Program-made: the position numbers and the translations under genes
From: Bacteroidota bacterium
Lineage (GTDB): Bacteria > Bacteroidota > Bacteroidia > Cytophagales > UBA9547
DNA: 35,459 nt
Reading direction: 5' to 3'
Assembly (NCBI GenBank): GCA_004293915.1
Contig: RDZG01000096.1
Span: 1 to 35,459 of the forward strand
Notes under the pieces: generated by a model
What the model was told of the DNA's origin: nothing
Databases searched by the model: none
Seen by the model: the letters and a program-made list of their open reading frames with translations, nothing else
Shown: in pieces, positions 1-8,827 of the stretch
Numbering within the stretch: position 1 is the first letter of the stretch
How the letters are laid out: the number at the start of each line of letters is the position of its first letter

Positions 1-187
1 AAAGTACAATTTTAAGAACAATTTAGTCCTTTCGCCAACACAAAATGAATCAGAAGCAGCACAAAATTTGTTTGGCTTTTTGCGAAAACTTGACGAGTCA
101 GATTGTGATATTATACTTTCTGAATTTATTCCTGAAAAAGGATTAGGAAAAGCGGTTAATGATAGATTAAAACGAGCAGGTGCTTAA
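1..187 (+). CDS. Threonylcarbamoyl-AMP synthase (Sua5/YciO/YrdC family), 3' end only
   Basis: Only the last 61 codons are present, in the frame beginning at base 2 and ending in TAA at 185-187. The tail reads NLFGFLRKLDESDCDIILSE and then GLGKAVNDRLKRAGA. This matches the C-terminus of single-domain Sua5/YrdC proteins of Bacteroidota, which usually end in a leucine-rich helix followed by EGLGxAINDRLxRA. The family makes threonylcarbamoyl-AMP from threonine, bicarbonate and ATP for t6A modification of ANN-decoding tRNAs in the cytoplasm. The catalytic core lies outside the window, so the call rests on the C-terminal signature alone. The next gene starts 213 bp downstream behind its own promoter-like sequence, so it is probably a separate transcription unit. 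Confidence 0.72.
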   Translation, partial: KYNFKNNLVLSPTQNESEAAQNLFGFLRKLDESDCDIILSEFIPEKGLGKAVNDRLKRAGA

Positions 188-339
188 ATATGGAATTAAA
201 AACGGCATAAAAACGATTATTGCAAGATCGCAATCAGCATGGCGAAAATGGCTCGAAAATAATCATAAGACGGAAGAATCTGTTTTTAGCAATAAACTTA
301 ACAATTCAAAAATCATATTTATTTCATCCAAAAAATCAC

Positions 340-370
340 TTGTACTTCCGTTTTTCATCTATTATATTTG
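340..370 (+). promoter_or_regulatory. Bacteroidota-type promoter for the MoxR gene
   Basis: TTG at 340-342, a 20-base spacer, then TATATTTG at 363-370, an exact match to the -7 consensus TAnnTTTG. Predicted transcription start is about 377, giving a leader of about 24 bases before the ATG at 401. Confidence 0.55.
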
Positions 371-400
371 CCATCAAAAATTTAGTTTTAGAATCAAAAA

Positions 401-1387
401 ATGGAAGAAAATAGCACAATAGCCAAAGTTTCGCTACAAGATAAAATAGATGGTGTACTAGCAGAAGTTAGTAAAGTTGTTGTTGGGCAACAATACATGA
501 TTAATCGTCTTTTGATAGGACTTTTTACCAATGGACATATCTTATTAGAAGGTGTGCCAGGATTAGCCAAAACACTTACAATCAACACATTAGCCAAAGC
601 ATTAAATTTAGATTTTCAACGTATTCAGTTTACGCCAGATTTGCTTCCTGCCGATTTAATTGGAACTATGATTTATAATCAAAAAGAAGGTTCGTTTGAA
701 GTTAAACGTGGTCCAATATTTTCAAATCTTATTTTGGCAGATGAGATAAACCGTTCGCCTGCCAAAGTGCAATCGGCATTGCTCGAAGCCATGCAAGAAA
801 AACAAGTAACCATTGGTGCTACAACACATAAATTAGAAAAACCTTTTTTGGTTTTGGCTACTCAAAATCCTGTAGAACAAGAAGGAACTTATCCGCTTCC
901 CGAAGCCCAAGTGGATCGTTTTATGATGAAAATTTTTGTTGGGTATCTAAATAAACAAGAAGAGTTGGAGGTCATGCGCAGAATGTCTGATATGAATTTC
1001 AATCCAAATATTCAGCCCGTGTTGAATAAAGCAGATATTTTAGCCATCAGAAATGAAATCAATAAAATAAATATCAACGAAAGTTTAGAAAAATATATCA
1101 TCGAATTGGTTTTTGCTACACGTATTCCAAAAGAATATGGATTAAAACAAGAAGCCGAATATATCCAATTTGGAGCATCGCCAAGGGCAAGTATAAACTT
1201 GAGTTTGGCTGCCAAAGCTATGGCTTTTATGAACCGAAGAGAATATGTTTTGCCCGAAGATATTAAAGAAGTAGCAAAAGATGTGTTAAATCACCGTGTG
1301 ATTTTGAACTACGAAGCAGAAGCAGATGGCATTTCTACAAAACAAATAATTGATACTATTTTGCAAAAAGTGGCTATTGGTAAATAG
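401..1387 (+). CDS. MoxR-family AAA+ ATPase
   Basis: A 328-residue protein of normal MoxR length. Walker A is GVPGLAKT (residues 51-58), Walker B is LILADE (110-115) followed by INRSPAKVQSALLEAM, and sensor 1 is ATQNP (153-157). The C-terminal third has the ASPRAS and YVLPEDIKEVAKDVLNHR segments of the lid domain. MoxR ATPases act as chaperone-like remodelling ATPases in the cytoplasm, commonly helping to mature or insert partner proteins such as DUF58/VWA proteins. In Bacteroidota they usually head an operon with DUF58 and Bat genes. Here no such partner follows: the next gene is an rRNA methyltransferase 246 bp away, so this copy looks solitary. The ATG at 401 agrees with the family N-terminus and with the promoter just upstream. 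The substrate cannot be inferred. Confidence 0.93.
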   Translation: MEENSTIAKVSLQDKIDGVLAEVSKVVVGQQYMINRLLIGLFTNGHILLEGVPGLAKTLTINTLAKALNLDFQRIQFTPDLLPADLIGTMIYNQKEGSFEVKRGPIFSNLILADEINRSPAKVQSALLEAMQEKQVTIGATTHKLEKPFLVLATQNPVEQEGTYPLPEAQVDRFMMKIFVGYLNKQEELEVMRRMSDMNFNPNIQPVLNKADILAIRNEINKININESLEKYIIELVFATRIPKEYGLKQEAEYIQFGASPRASINLSLAAKAMAFMNRREYVLPEDIKEVAKDVLNHRVILNYEAEADGISTKQIIDTILQKVAIGK

Positions 1388-1573
1388 TTGATAGTTTTGG
1401 AGATTTGGTTATATTCTAAATTTACGTTTCCGTACTATTATAAATAAATGGCATTTTCGACTTTATTGGTTTATTTAAAACAATAATTATTTTATTCTAA
1501 CAACGTATAATATATACTATTTTTAGCAAATTTTTAACTATTTATAGCCTAGTTTTTAAAGCTATTTATCGAT

Positions 1574-1638
1574 ATTATTTCACTTCGATTTGATTTTTGA
1601 TTTAAACTTAGCAAAATTGTTAAAATTTATATTTTGAG
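1574..1638 (+). repeat. 65-bp dispersed imperfect repeat, copy 1
   Basis: This stretch matches the reverse complement of 19143-19207 at 57 of 65 positions without gaps. Shared blocks include ATTATTTCACTTC, TTTGATTTAAACTTAG and AAATTGTT. It lies immediately upstream of, and just overlaps, the TTG start of the rRNA methyltransferase gene. The remaining gene-free stretch (1388-1573) is AT-rich and shows nothing else I can support. Confidence 0.7.
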
Positions 1639-3007
1639 TAATCACAAAACAAACTTACCAGCAAAATTTTTAGCCCAAATTCAAACGGATTTATCAACCG
1701 AATTTGATTCTTTTTGCCAAGCAATGGCAGCAGATTCGCCTGTTTCTATACGCTTAAATTCTCGAAAAAAAGCAAATATTGAATTCGATAAAATTGTACA
1801 ATCGCCAGTTCCTTATACTGAATTAGGTTTTTATTTATCTGCCAGACCATCGTTTACATATGATCCACTTTTTCATGCTGGTTGCTATTATGTACAAGAA
1901 GCAAGTAGCATGTTTATTTCTCACATTATCAATCAATTATACACAAAAAATGATTCTGTAATAGCATTAGATTTATGTGCAGCTCCGGGTGGAAAAAGTA
2001 CTTTATTACTTGATAATTTATCGCCAAATAGCTTTTTGGTTGCAAATGAAGTTATCAAAAACCGAGCTATTATTTTACGAGAAAATTGCACAAAATGGGG
2101 ATTTGAAAATGTAGCAATCACAAACAACGAACCAAAAGATTTTGCTAAACTTCCTGATTTTTTTGACTTAATATTGGTTGATGCACCTTGCTCTGGCGAG
2201 GGAATGTTTCGCAAAGATGCTGCTTCTATAAACGAATGGTCGGAGGAAAATGTAAAAATTTGTACGCTACGGCAGCAACAGATTATAGCAGATATTTTGC
2301 CAAGCTTAAAACCAAATGGCGTTTTGATTTACAGTACTTGTACATACAACCAAAACGAAAACACCCAAAATATAAATCTATTTATTGAGAAACACGATTT
2401 AGAATTGGTAGGAATAAATACTCCAAAAGATTGGAACATCCATCAATCTCAAAAAGGCTGCTTTCAGTTTTATCCGCATAAAAACAAAGGAGAAGGATTT
2501 TTTTGTGCTGTTTTGCGAAAAAAATCATCAGATGAAATCAATAAAAAATACATTAAAACCAAAAACTTAAACTTTGTTTCAAAACTCGAAACTCAAGTTT
2601 TACTTGATTGGATTGAAAATACTACTGAAACAGATTTTATACACATAAACGAAAATATTCATGCCATAAACAAATCGCATATTGCTCATTTTCAGGCTAT
2701 TTTTGCCAATTTATATTGTATTGGTGCTGGTATTTTGATGGGGAAAATACTAAAAAACCAGCTTATTCCTGAGCATGATTTGGCACTTTCGGTTTTCATA
2801 ACAGGCAAAATAGAAAAAGCTGAACTCAATTTTTCAGAAGCCATAGATTATCTTAAAAAGAATGACATTTCTAATTTTAATTGTATTCAAGAAATTAAAA
2901 ATGGCTGGTTTTTAGTTACTTATAAAAATAAAAATTTGGGTTGGGCAAAAAAAATAGGTAATCGAACAAATAATTATTACCCAAAAGAATGGCGAATCAT
3001 GAAATAA
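1634..3007 (+). CDS. rRNA cytosine-C5 methyltransferase, NOL1/NOP2/Sun (RsmF-like) family
   Basis: A 457-residue S-adenosylmethionine-dependent RNA methyltransferase. The SAM-binding motif I is LDLCAAPGGKS (112-122). The two family cysteines are both present: Cys186 in DAPCSGEGMFRK and Cys236 in STCTY, the pair used for product release and for the covalent adduct with cytosine. The region after about residue 300 fits the PUA-like RNA-binding tail of RsmF proteins. The likely target is a cytosine of 16S rRNA; which one is not decidable here. The start is TTG at 1634: between it and the in-frame stop at 1598-1600 there is no ATG, GTG or other TTG, and the next ATG (codon 31) would cut into the conserved N-terminus (LPAKFL onward). 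The start overlaps the end of the 65-bp repeat. Confidence 0.9.
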   Translation: MSNHKTNLPAKFLAQIQTDLSTEFDSFCQAMAADSPVSIRLNSRKKANIEFDKIVQSPVPYTELGFYLSARPSFTYDPLFHAGCYYVQEASSMFISHIINQLYTKNDSVIALDLCAAPGGKSTLLLDNLSPNSFLVANEVIKNRAIILRENCTKWGFENVAITNNEPKDFAKLPDFFDLILVDAPCSGEGMFRKDAASINEWSEENVKICTLRQQQIIADILPSLKPNGVLIYSTCTYNQNENTQNINLFIEKHDLELVGINTPKDWNIHQSQKGCFQFYPHKNKGEGFFCAVLRKKSSDEINKKYIKTKNLNFVSKLETQVLLDWIENTTETDFIHINENIHAINKSHIAHFQAIFANLYCIGAGILMGKILKNQLIPEHDLALSVFITGKIEKAELNFSEAIDYLKKNDISNFNCIQEIKNGWFLVTYKNKNLGWAKKIGNRTNNYYPKEWRIMK

Positions 3008-3011
3008 AAAC

Positions 3012-3107
3012 CTACCTCAACACCTGAATCCAGCCTTTGTAAACTTCGGTAGTGTATGATAAAACATAGAAATATATGCCATCAGGAGAATTTGATGCAT
3101 CTACGAA
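3012..3107 (-). pseudogene. Remnant of a T9SS type B (gliding-motility-associated) C-terminal domain
   Basis: On the minus strand, 31 codons remain open before a TAG at 3014-3012. They read SPDGIYFYVLSY, then TTEVYKGWIQVLR and stop, which is the characteristic end of T9SS type B sorting domains (a GxYFYxxxY strand followed by a YKGxxxxxR strand and a terminal arginine). An in-frame TAA at 3110-3108 and no recognisable coding sequence beyond it show that the rest of the gene is gone. The stop lies 5 bp from the end of the convergent methyltransferase gene. This looks like the residue of a deleted secreted-protein gene rather than a small gene. The remaining bases to 3353 hold only the gapA promoter region. 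Confidence 0.6.
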
Positions 3108-3295
3108 TTACAAATTTTAGTTTCTTACATTCATTCAGTATTTTTTTGCCTCGAAAAAATTAGATTTGTTTTACCATTTATGAATACTTAGCCCTAAATC
3201 AAATTTATTGATTAAAAAAACATACCTATTCGTTAAATTAATATGATTTTTTAATGATTTACATCAAATCTATTATGTAAATTATAAAAATGGTT

Positions 3296-3303
3296 TATTT
3301 TTG
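3296..3303 (+). promoter_or_regulatory. -7 element, putative gapA promoter
   Basis: TATTTTTG exactly fits TAnnTTTG, 50 bases before the gapA ATG. The -33 region is poor (TTATG at 3273-3277), so the assignment rests on the -7 match and its position. Confidence 0.4.
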
Positions 3304-3347
3304 CGAACTCTAACGTAATTATTAATAAATTTCTAACCAAACTATAA

Positions 3348-4361
<1,014 letters not shown>

Positions 4362-4385
4362 TCTGTTAAATAGATAACAAAAAAG

Positions 4386-4414
4386 AGGTTTCTGAAATTC
4401 AGAAGCCTTTTTTT
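4386..4414 (+). terminator. Rho-independent terminator after gapA
   Basis: AGGTTTCTG, loop AAATT, CAGAAGCCT: a 9-bp stem with one G-U pair, followed by seven T. An A-run on the upstream side would extend the stem. Sequence from 4415 to 4596 is AT-rich and has no clear TAnnTTTG promoter for the next gene. Confidence 0.85.
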
Positions 4415-4596
4415 ATTTTGTGATTAGTATGAAATAAATCTATTTTTATATCATGTAATTTCAAAATTTAAAAAACCATTTGATTTGTAACATCAAATTT
4501 ATTTATTGAAATTGCGAACTATAAAAAAACGATAATTGTTATTATTGAAAACCTGTTGGTTATCATTCAAAATTTAGAATATAAAATCATAAGAAA

Positions 4597-5544
4597 ATGG
4601 CAGAAAAAGTAAGTGTTTTAATCATTGGTTCGGGTCCGGCAGGTTATTCGGCAGCAATTTATGCAGCAAGAGCGGGTCTAAAACCTGTTTTGTATCAAGG
4701 TATGCAACCAGGCGGACAACTTACAACTACTAACGATGTAGAAAACTATCCTGGCTATCCCAAGGGCATTACAGGTCCAGAAATGATGGAAGATTTTAAA
4801 GCCCAAGCCGAACGTTTTGGTACTGATATTCGCTATGGAATGATTACTTCTGTTGAATTAAATTCAGGTGGAGTTCACAAAGCCATTGTGGACGAAGAAC
4901 ACGAAATCGAAACAGAAGCTGTTATAATTTCCACAGGTGCATCTGCCAAATGGTTGGGTTTAGAAGCAGAACAACGATTAAATGGCAGTGGCGTTTCGGC
5001 ATGTGCCGTTTGCGATGGATTTTTTTATAGAGGATTAGATGTGGCAGTAGTTGGTGCTGGCGATACAGCTGCAGAAGAGGCAACTTATTTAGCTAAATTA
5101 TGTAAAAAAGTGCATCTAATTGTGCGTAGAGACGAAATGAGAGCTTCACTTATTATGCAAAACAGAGTGAAAGCAACGCCAAACATCGAGATTCATTGGA
5201 ATAGTGTTACCGAAGATATTTTAGGAAAAACCGAAGTAGAAGGTGTACGAATCAAAAATACGATTACTAACGAAATAAATGATGTAGCGGTGAAAGGCTT
5301 TTTTGTAGCGATTGGACATAAACCGAATACTGATATTTTCAAAAACCAATTAATTTTGGATAATGCAGGATATATCGTAACCGAAAAAGGCTCTACACGC
5401 ACCAATATTGAAGGTGTTTTTGCAGCTGGCGATGCCCAAGATAATATTTACCGTCAGGCGGTTACATCGGCAGGCACAGGTTGCATGGCTGCCTTAGATG
5501 CCGAACGCTATTTAGCTGCAAAAGAATCACATGTTATGGTTTAA
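4597..5544 (+). CDS. trxB: Thioredoxin-disulfide reductase
   Basis: A 315-residue low-molecular-weight thioredoxin reductase. It moves electrons from NADPH through FAD and a redox disulfide to thioredoxin in the cytoplasm. The FAD-binding GSGPAG lies at 11-16, the redox pair CAVC at Cys136/Cys139, and the NADPH-binding GAGDTAAE at 153-160 followed by RRDE. The second FAD contact GVFAAGDAQD is near the C-terminus. Length and order of motifs are normal for the family. It is a single gene on its strand; the next start is 84 bp away and encodes an unrelated enzyme. Confidence 0.96.
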   Translation: MAEKVSVLIIGSGPAGYSAAIYAARAGLKPVLYQGMQPGGQLTTTNDVENYPGYPKGITGPEMMEDFKAQAERFGTDIRYGMITSVELNSGGVHKAIVDEEHEIETEAVIISTGASAKWLGLEAEQRLNGSGVSACAVCDGFFYRGLDVAVVGAGDTAAEEATYLAKLCKKVHLIVRRDEMRASLIMQNRVKATPNIEIHWNSVTEDILGKTEVEGVRIKNTITNEINDVAVKGFFVAIGHKPNTDIFKNQLILDNAGYIVTEKGSTRTNIEGVFAAGDAQDNIYRQAVTSAGTGCMAALDAERYLAAKESHVMV

Positions 5545-5628
5545 ATGAGTTTTTATATAAAATTAGTTATAATTATTAAAGTCTTTTTGTGCAGTTAAAA
5601 TTTTAAATTATATTTTTCAGAACATACT

Positions 5629-8600
5629 TTGGATAGAATTGAGCATATAGAAAAATACAGAAAAAACATAAACTCAGCCAACAAAGAGCTTACTAAAAAA
5701 GAGCTTTTTAAGGATTTGTTACAAAAATTATATTCAAATCATGCTGATATTTCTGATTTAATTACTAAAATGAGCTTGGGTTCTGAAACCACAGTTTTGA
5801 ATATTCCTCGCAAAAACAAAATACACAGAGGTAGTGCCGACACGCTTTACAACAATGTAATTATCGAATTTGAAAATGATTTAAAAAAATCATTAACACA
5901 CGCAAAAGAGCAATTAGCTGGTTATTTATTAGGCAAATTTAATTCAGGAGATGGTTATAATTTTACTCTAATTGCATCAGATTTCATTACTTGGAAGGTA
6001 TATATAGTTGATATTGAGTGCATTGCGAATTTGGGTTCATTGCAAGAAGATGAATTGAAACTTGTAGAAATAAAAAATTCATCGTTTGTACTTTCTGAAA
6101 CAAATGGCGAAGATTTTTATTTTTGGATAGATCGTTTTCTATTTCGAGAAGAAAAAGAAAAAGCTACTTTAGAACGCATCGACCGTGCTTTTGGCTTACA
6201 AAGTTCTATATTCATAGAAAGCTTTAGATTGATGGATTCGCATTTTAACGACATTAAAAAATATGGAGAGATTCAAGTTTCGGTTGAGCAATGGCGTAAA
6301 TTTCTTTCTATTGCTTACGGAAGTTTCGAAGCATCAGATGCTAATTTTCTCATTCATAGTTATTTAAGTGTGTTTGCAAAACTATTGGCTTATTCTGTTA
6401 TAAGTAATGAAGATTTTATAGAAGACGAAAAAATGAAAGCCATTCTCGATGGCGAAGCATTTAAAAATAAAAATATTGAAAATTTTGTTGTTGATGATTT
6501 TTTTCATTGGATAAAATCTGATCGTACATTTACGGTTTTAAAAAAAGTATTTAGAATTATTGCCCAAGAAATCTCAACTTTCAGTTTTAGCCAAATAGAC
6601 GAAGATATTCTTAAAGGTGTTTATCAAGGTTTGATAGATATAGATACCCGACACAGTTTGGGAGAGTATTACACCCCAGATTGGCTTTGCGAAAAAGTAG
6701 TTTCCGAATATGATTTTAAAATAAATAGCAAAATTTTAGACCCAAACTGTGGTTCGGGTTCGTTTTTGAGAGCAGCAATTCAACGATTGAAATTTTTGCA
6801 TCCTAATATTTCGGCTACCGAAATAAATCATGCCATTTTTGGTATTGACATACACCCTTTGAGTGTACAAATTGCAAAAACAACTGTCCTGATAGCGCTT
6901 GGCAAAACCATTCAAAATGCACAAAAACCAATCAGACTAAATATAATTTTAGCAAACACCTTGCTTGCTCCCGATGGCACTTTGGAGCTTTTTGGAAAGA
7001 GTTTTAAAATGAGTATTGATAAAGAACTTTTGGTTCTTAATTCTCAAATATTTGACGATATAAAACTTTTTGACGATGCACTAGACGTTTGCGAAAGCCT
7101 TGCCGACAGCACATTAAACAAGAAAAAAATTGATATTATTGGGTTTGAAAACAATTTGAGGCGTGTACACAAAAACGGTGGTTTAACACCAACTGTGATA
7201 AATGATTTTTATAAAATATACGAAAGTTTCAAAAAAGTAAAAGAAACAGGAAGGGATAGTATTTGGAAATTTATTGTTCAAAATTTATATAAACCTTATT
7301 TTTTGGCTAATAAATTTGATTTTATAGTCGGAAATCCACCTTGGTTTACATATGCAAGTATCAAAAACGAGGAGTATCAAAAAACGCTGGATGCATTAGC
7401 CGTAAAATATAAAGTAATGCCAGCAAAAGTTGCAAACTATCCACATTTAGAAATTGCTGCCATTTTTCTGTCTTATTGTAGTGGCTATTTTTTGAGAGAA
7501 AACGGAAAATTGGCAATGGTTTTGCCTCGAAGTTTTTTTAATGCCGACCAACATGATAATACCAGAAATGGCTCATCAGTAGGATTTAAAATAACTTCGA
7601 TATGGGATTTAGAAAAAGTTTATCCACTTTTTAATATTCCTAGTTGTGTGTTTTTTGCCGAACATCAATTAGCTTCTACGAAAAAAAAGCTGGAATTTGA
7701 TGGACTTTATTTCTCGGGCAAAATACCTGCTCATAACTGCCATTGGGAAATTGCCGAACCAAAACTTACTATTACACCACAAAAATTATATTATGCAAAA
7801 CAAGGCAAATCTTCGGCTTTCAGTACATCACCAATAACTTCTTCTAAAAACAGATTAAACCCTTATAAAAACGAATTCAAACAAGGCGCAACAATTGTGC
7901 CTCGTACGTTTTATTTTATTGATATTAATCAAGATGTGCCCGAAAATTGGGACTCAAACCCAGATTGGAAAGATAGAATTTTCAACATAAAAACAGCCGA
8001 ACATGTAAAAGCCGATGCCAAAATGCCTTGGAAAAACATTCATTTTGCCGATAGAATGGAGTCAGAATTTATGTTTCGTACTGCATTAGCAAAAAATATT
8101 ATGCCTTTTTTGCTTTATAAACCTGAATTGGTTTTGCTTCCTATTATTGTTGAGACTAAAAATGAAGAAAAAAATATAAAACTTTGTACATCAGATTATT
8201 TACTTGATAATGGCTTTAGATATGCTAGTAAATGGTTCAATAACAATGAAAATATTTGGAACATACATCGAACTGAAAAAAACAAAAAAATCACTTTATT
8301 AAATTACCTGAATTGGCAAAATAAATTAACAGATCAAAACCTAAATTTGCCATATTTAGTTATTTACACAGCATCAGCCAAAGACGCAAACGCCACAGTT
8401 GTAAAACGAGCAGAACTAGATTTGGAGTTTATTGTAGAAAGTAAAGCGTATGTATTTTATACAAAAAAATTAGAAGAAGCATATTATTTATCTGGATATT
8501 TAAATGCTTCAAAACCTAATTTGATGATGAAAGACTTTCAGTCCAAAGGTTTGTTTGGACCTAGAGATGTACATAAAAAAATATTAGATATTTATTTTCC

Positions 8601-8808
8601 AAAATTTGATAAAACAGATGATAATCACATAGAATTGGCCCAATGGAGCGAAAAAGCTCATGAAAAAGCTAAAGTTTATATCAAAAGCAATCCACCAACG
8701 GAGCAAAACCTTAATTCTATTGCCTTAGGGAAATTGCGTTCTGAAATAAAAAAACATGTAAAGGATGAATTGTCGGAAATTGATACAATAGTAAGTAAAT
8801 TATTGTAA
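5629..8808 (+). CDS. Single-chain restriction-modification-like enzyme (type IIG / Eco57I-class N6-adenine methyltransferase)
   Basis: A 1059-residue protein with an adenine-N6 DNA methyltransferase core. SAM-binding motif I is DPNCGSGSF (371-379) and catalytic motif IV is NPPW (569-572) in FIVGNPPWFTY. The N-terminal segment contains GSADTLYNNVIIEFEND (about 68-84), resembling the PD-(D/E)xK nuclease fold often fused to such methylases, although the final ExK lysine is not clear. The C-terminal half, after about residue 700, would be the target-recognition part. Such enzymes cut unmodified foreign DNA and methylate self DNA from one polypeptide. No separate restriction, specificity or helicase gene lies next to it. 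The start is TTG at 5629, with no ATG between it and the upstream in-frame stop at 5596. A methylation-only role is an alternative if the nuclease is inactive. Confidence 0.8.
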   Translation: MDRIEHIEKYRKNINSANKELTKKELFKDLLQKLYSNHADISDLITKMSLGSETTVLNIPRKNKIHRGSADTLYNNVIIEFENDLKKSLTHAKEQLAGYLLGKFNSGDGYNFTLIASDFITWKVYIVDIECIANLGSLQEDELKLVEIKNSSFVLSETNGEDFYFWIDRFLFREEKEKATLERIDRAFGLQSSIFIESFRLMDSHFNDIKKYGEIQVSVEQWRKFLSIAYGSFEASDANFLIHSYLSVFAKLLAYSVISNEDFIEDEKMKAILDGEAFKNKNIENFVVDDFFHWIKSDRTFTVLKKVFRIIAQEISTFSFSQIDEDILKGVYQGLIDIDTRHSLGEYYTPDWLCEKVVSEYDFKINSKILDPNCGSGSFLRAAIQRLKFLHPNISATEINHAIFGIDIHPLSVQIAKTTVLIALGKTIQNAQKPIRLNIILANTLLAPDGTLELFGKSFKMSIDKELLVLNSQIFDDIKLFDDALDVCESLADSTLNKKKIDIIGFENNLRRVHKNGGLTPTVINDFYKIYESFKKVKETGRDSIWKFIVQNLYKPYFLANKFDFIVGNPPWFTYASIKNEEYQKTLDALAVKYKVMPAKVANYPHLEIAAIFLSYCSGYFLRENGKLAMVLPRSFFNADQHDNTRNGSSVGFKITSIWDLEKVYPLFNIPSCVFFAEHQLASTKKKLEFDGLYFSGKIPAHNCHWEIAEPKLTITPQKLYYAKQGKSSAFSTSPITSSKNRLNPYKNEFKQGATIVPRTFYFIDINQDVPENWDSNPDWKDRIFNIKTAEHVKADAKMPWKNIHFADRMESEFMFRTALAKNIMPFLLYKPELVLLPIIVETKNEEKNIKLCTSDYLLDNGFRYASKWFNNNENIWNIHRTEKNKKITLLNYLNWQNKLTDQNLNLPYLVIYTASAKDANATVVKRAELDLEFIVESKAYVFYTKKLEEAYYLSGYLNASKPNLMMKDFQSKGLFGPRDVHKKILDIYFPKFDKTDDNHIELAQWSEKAHEKAKVYIKSNPPTEQNLNSIALGKLRSEIKKHVKDELSEIDTIVSKLL

Positions 8809-8827
8809 TATCATAATTCCAAAAATC

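Noticed and set aside
180-422. Open frames of 64-80 codons between the Sua5 remnant and moxR
   Set aside because: They overlap the promoter and the MoxR start, have Ile/Lys/Ser-heavy composition expected of AT-rich noncoding DNA, and resemble no protein.
1388-1573. Search for tRNA or small RNA genes in the intergenic gaps
   Set aside because: No cloverleaf-like, GC-richer or T-psi-C-like segment was seen here or in the other gaps.
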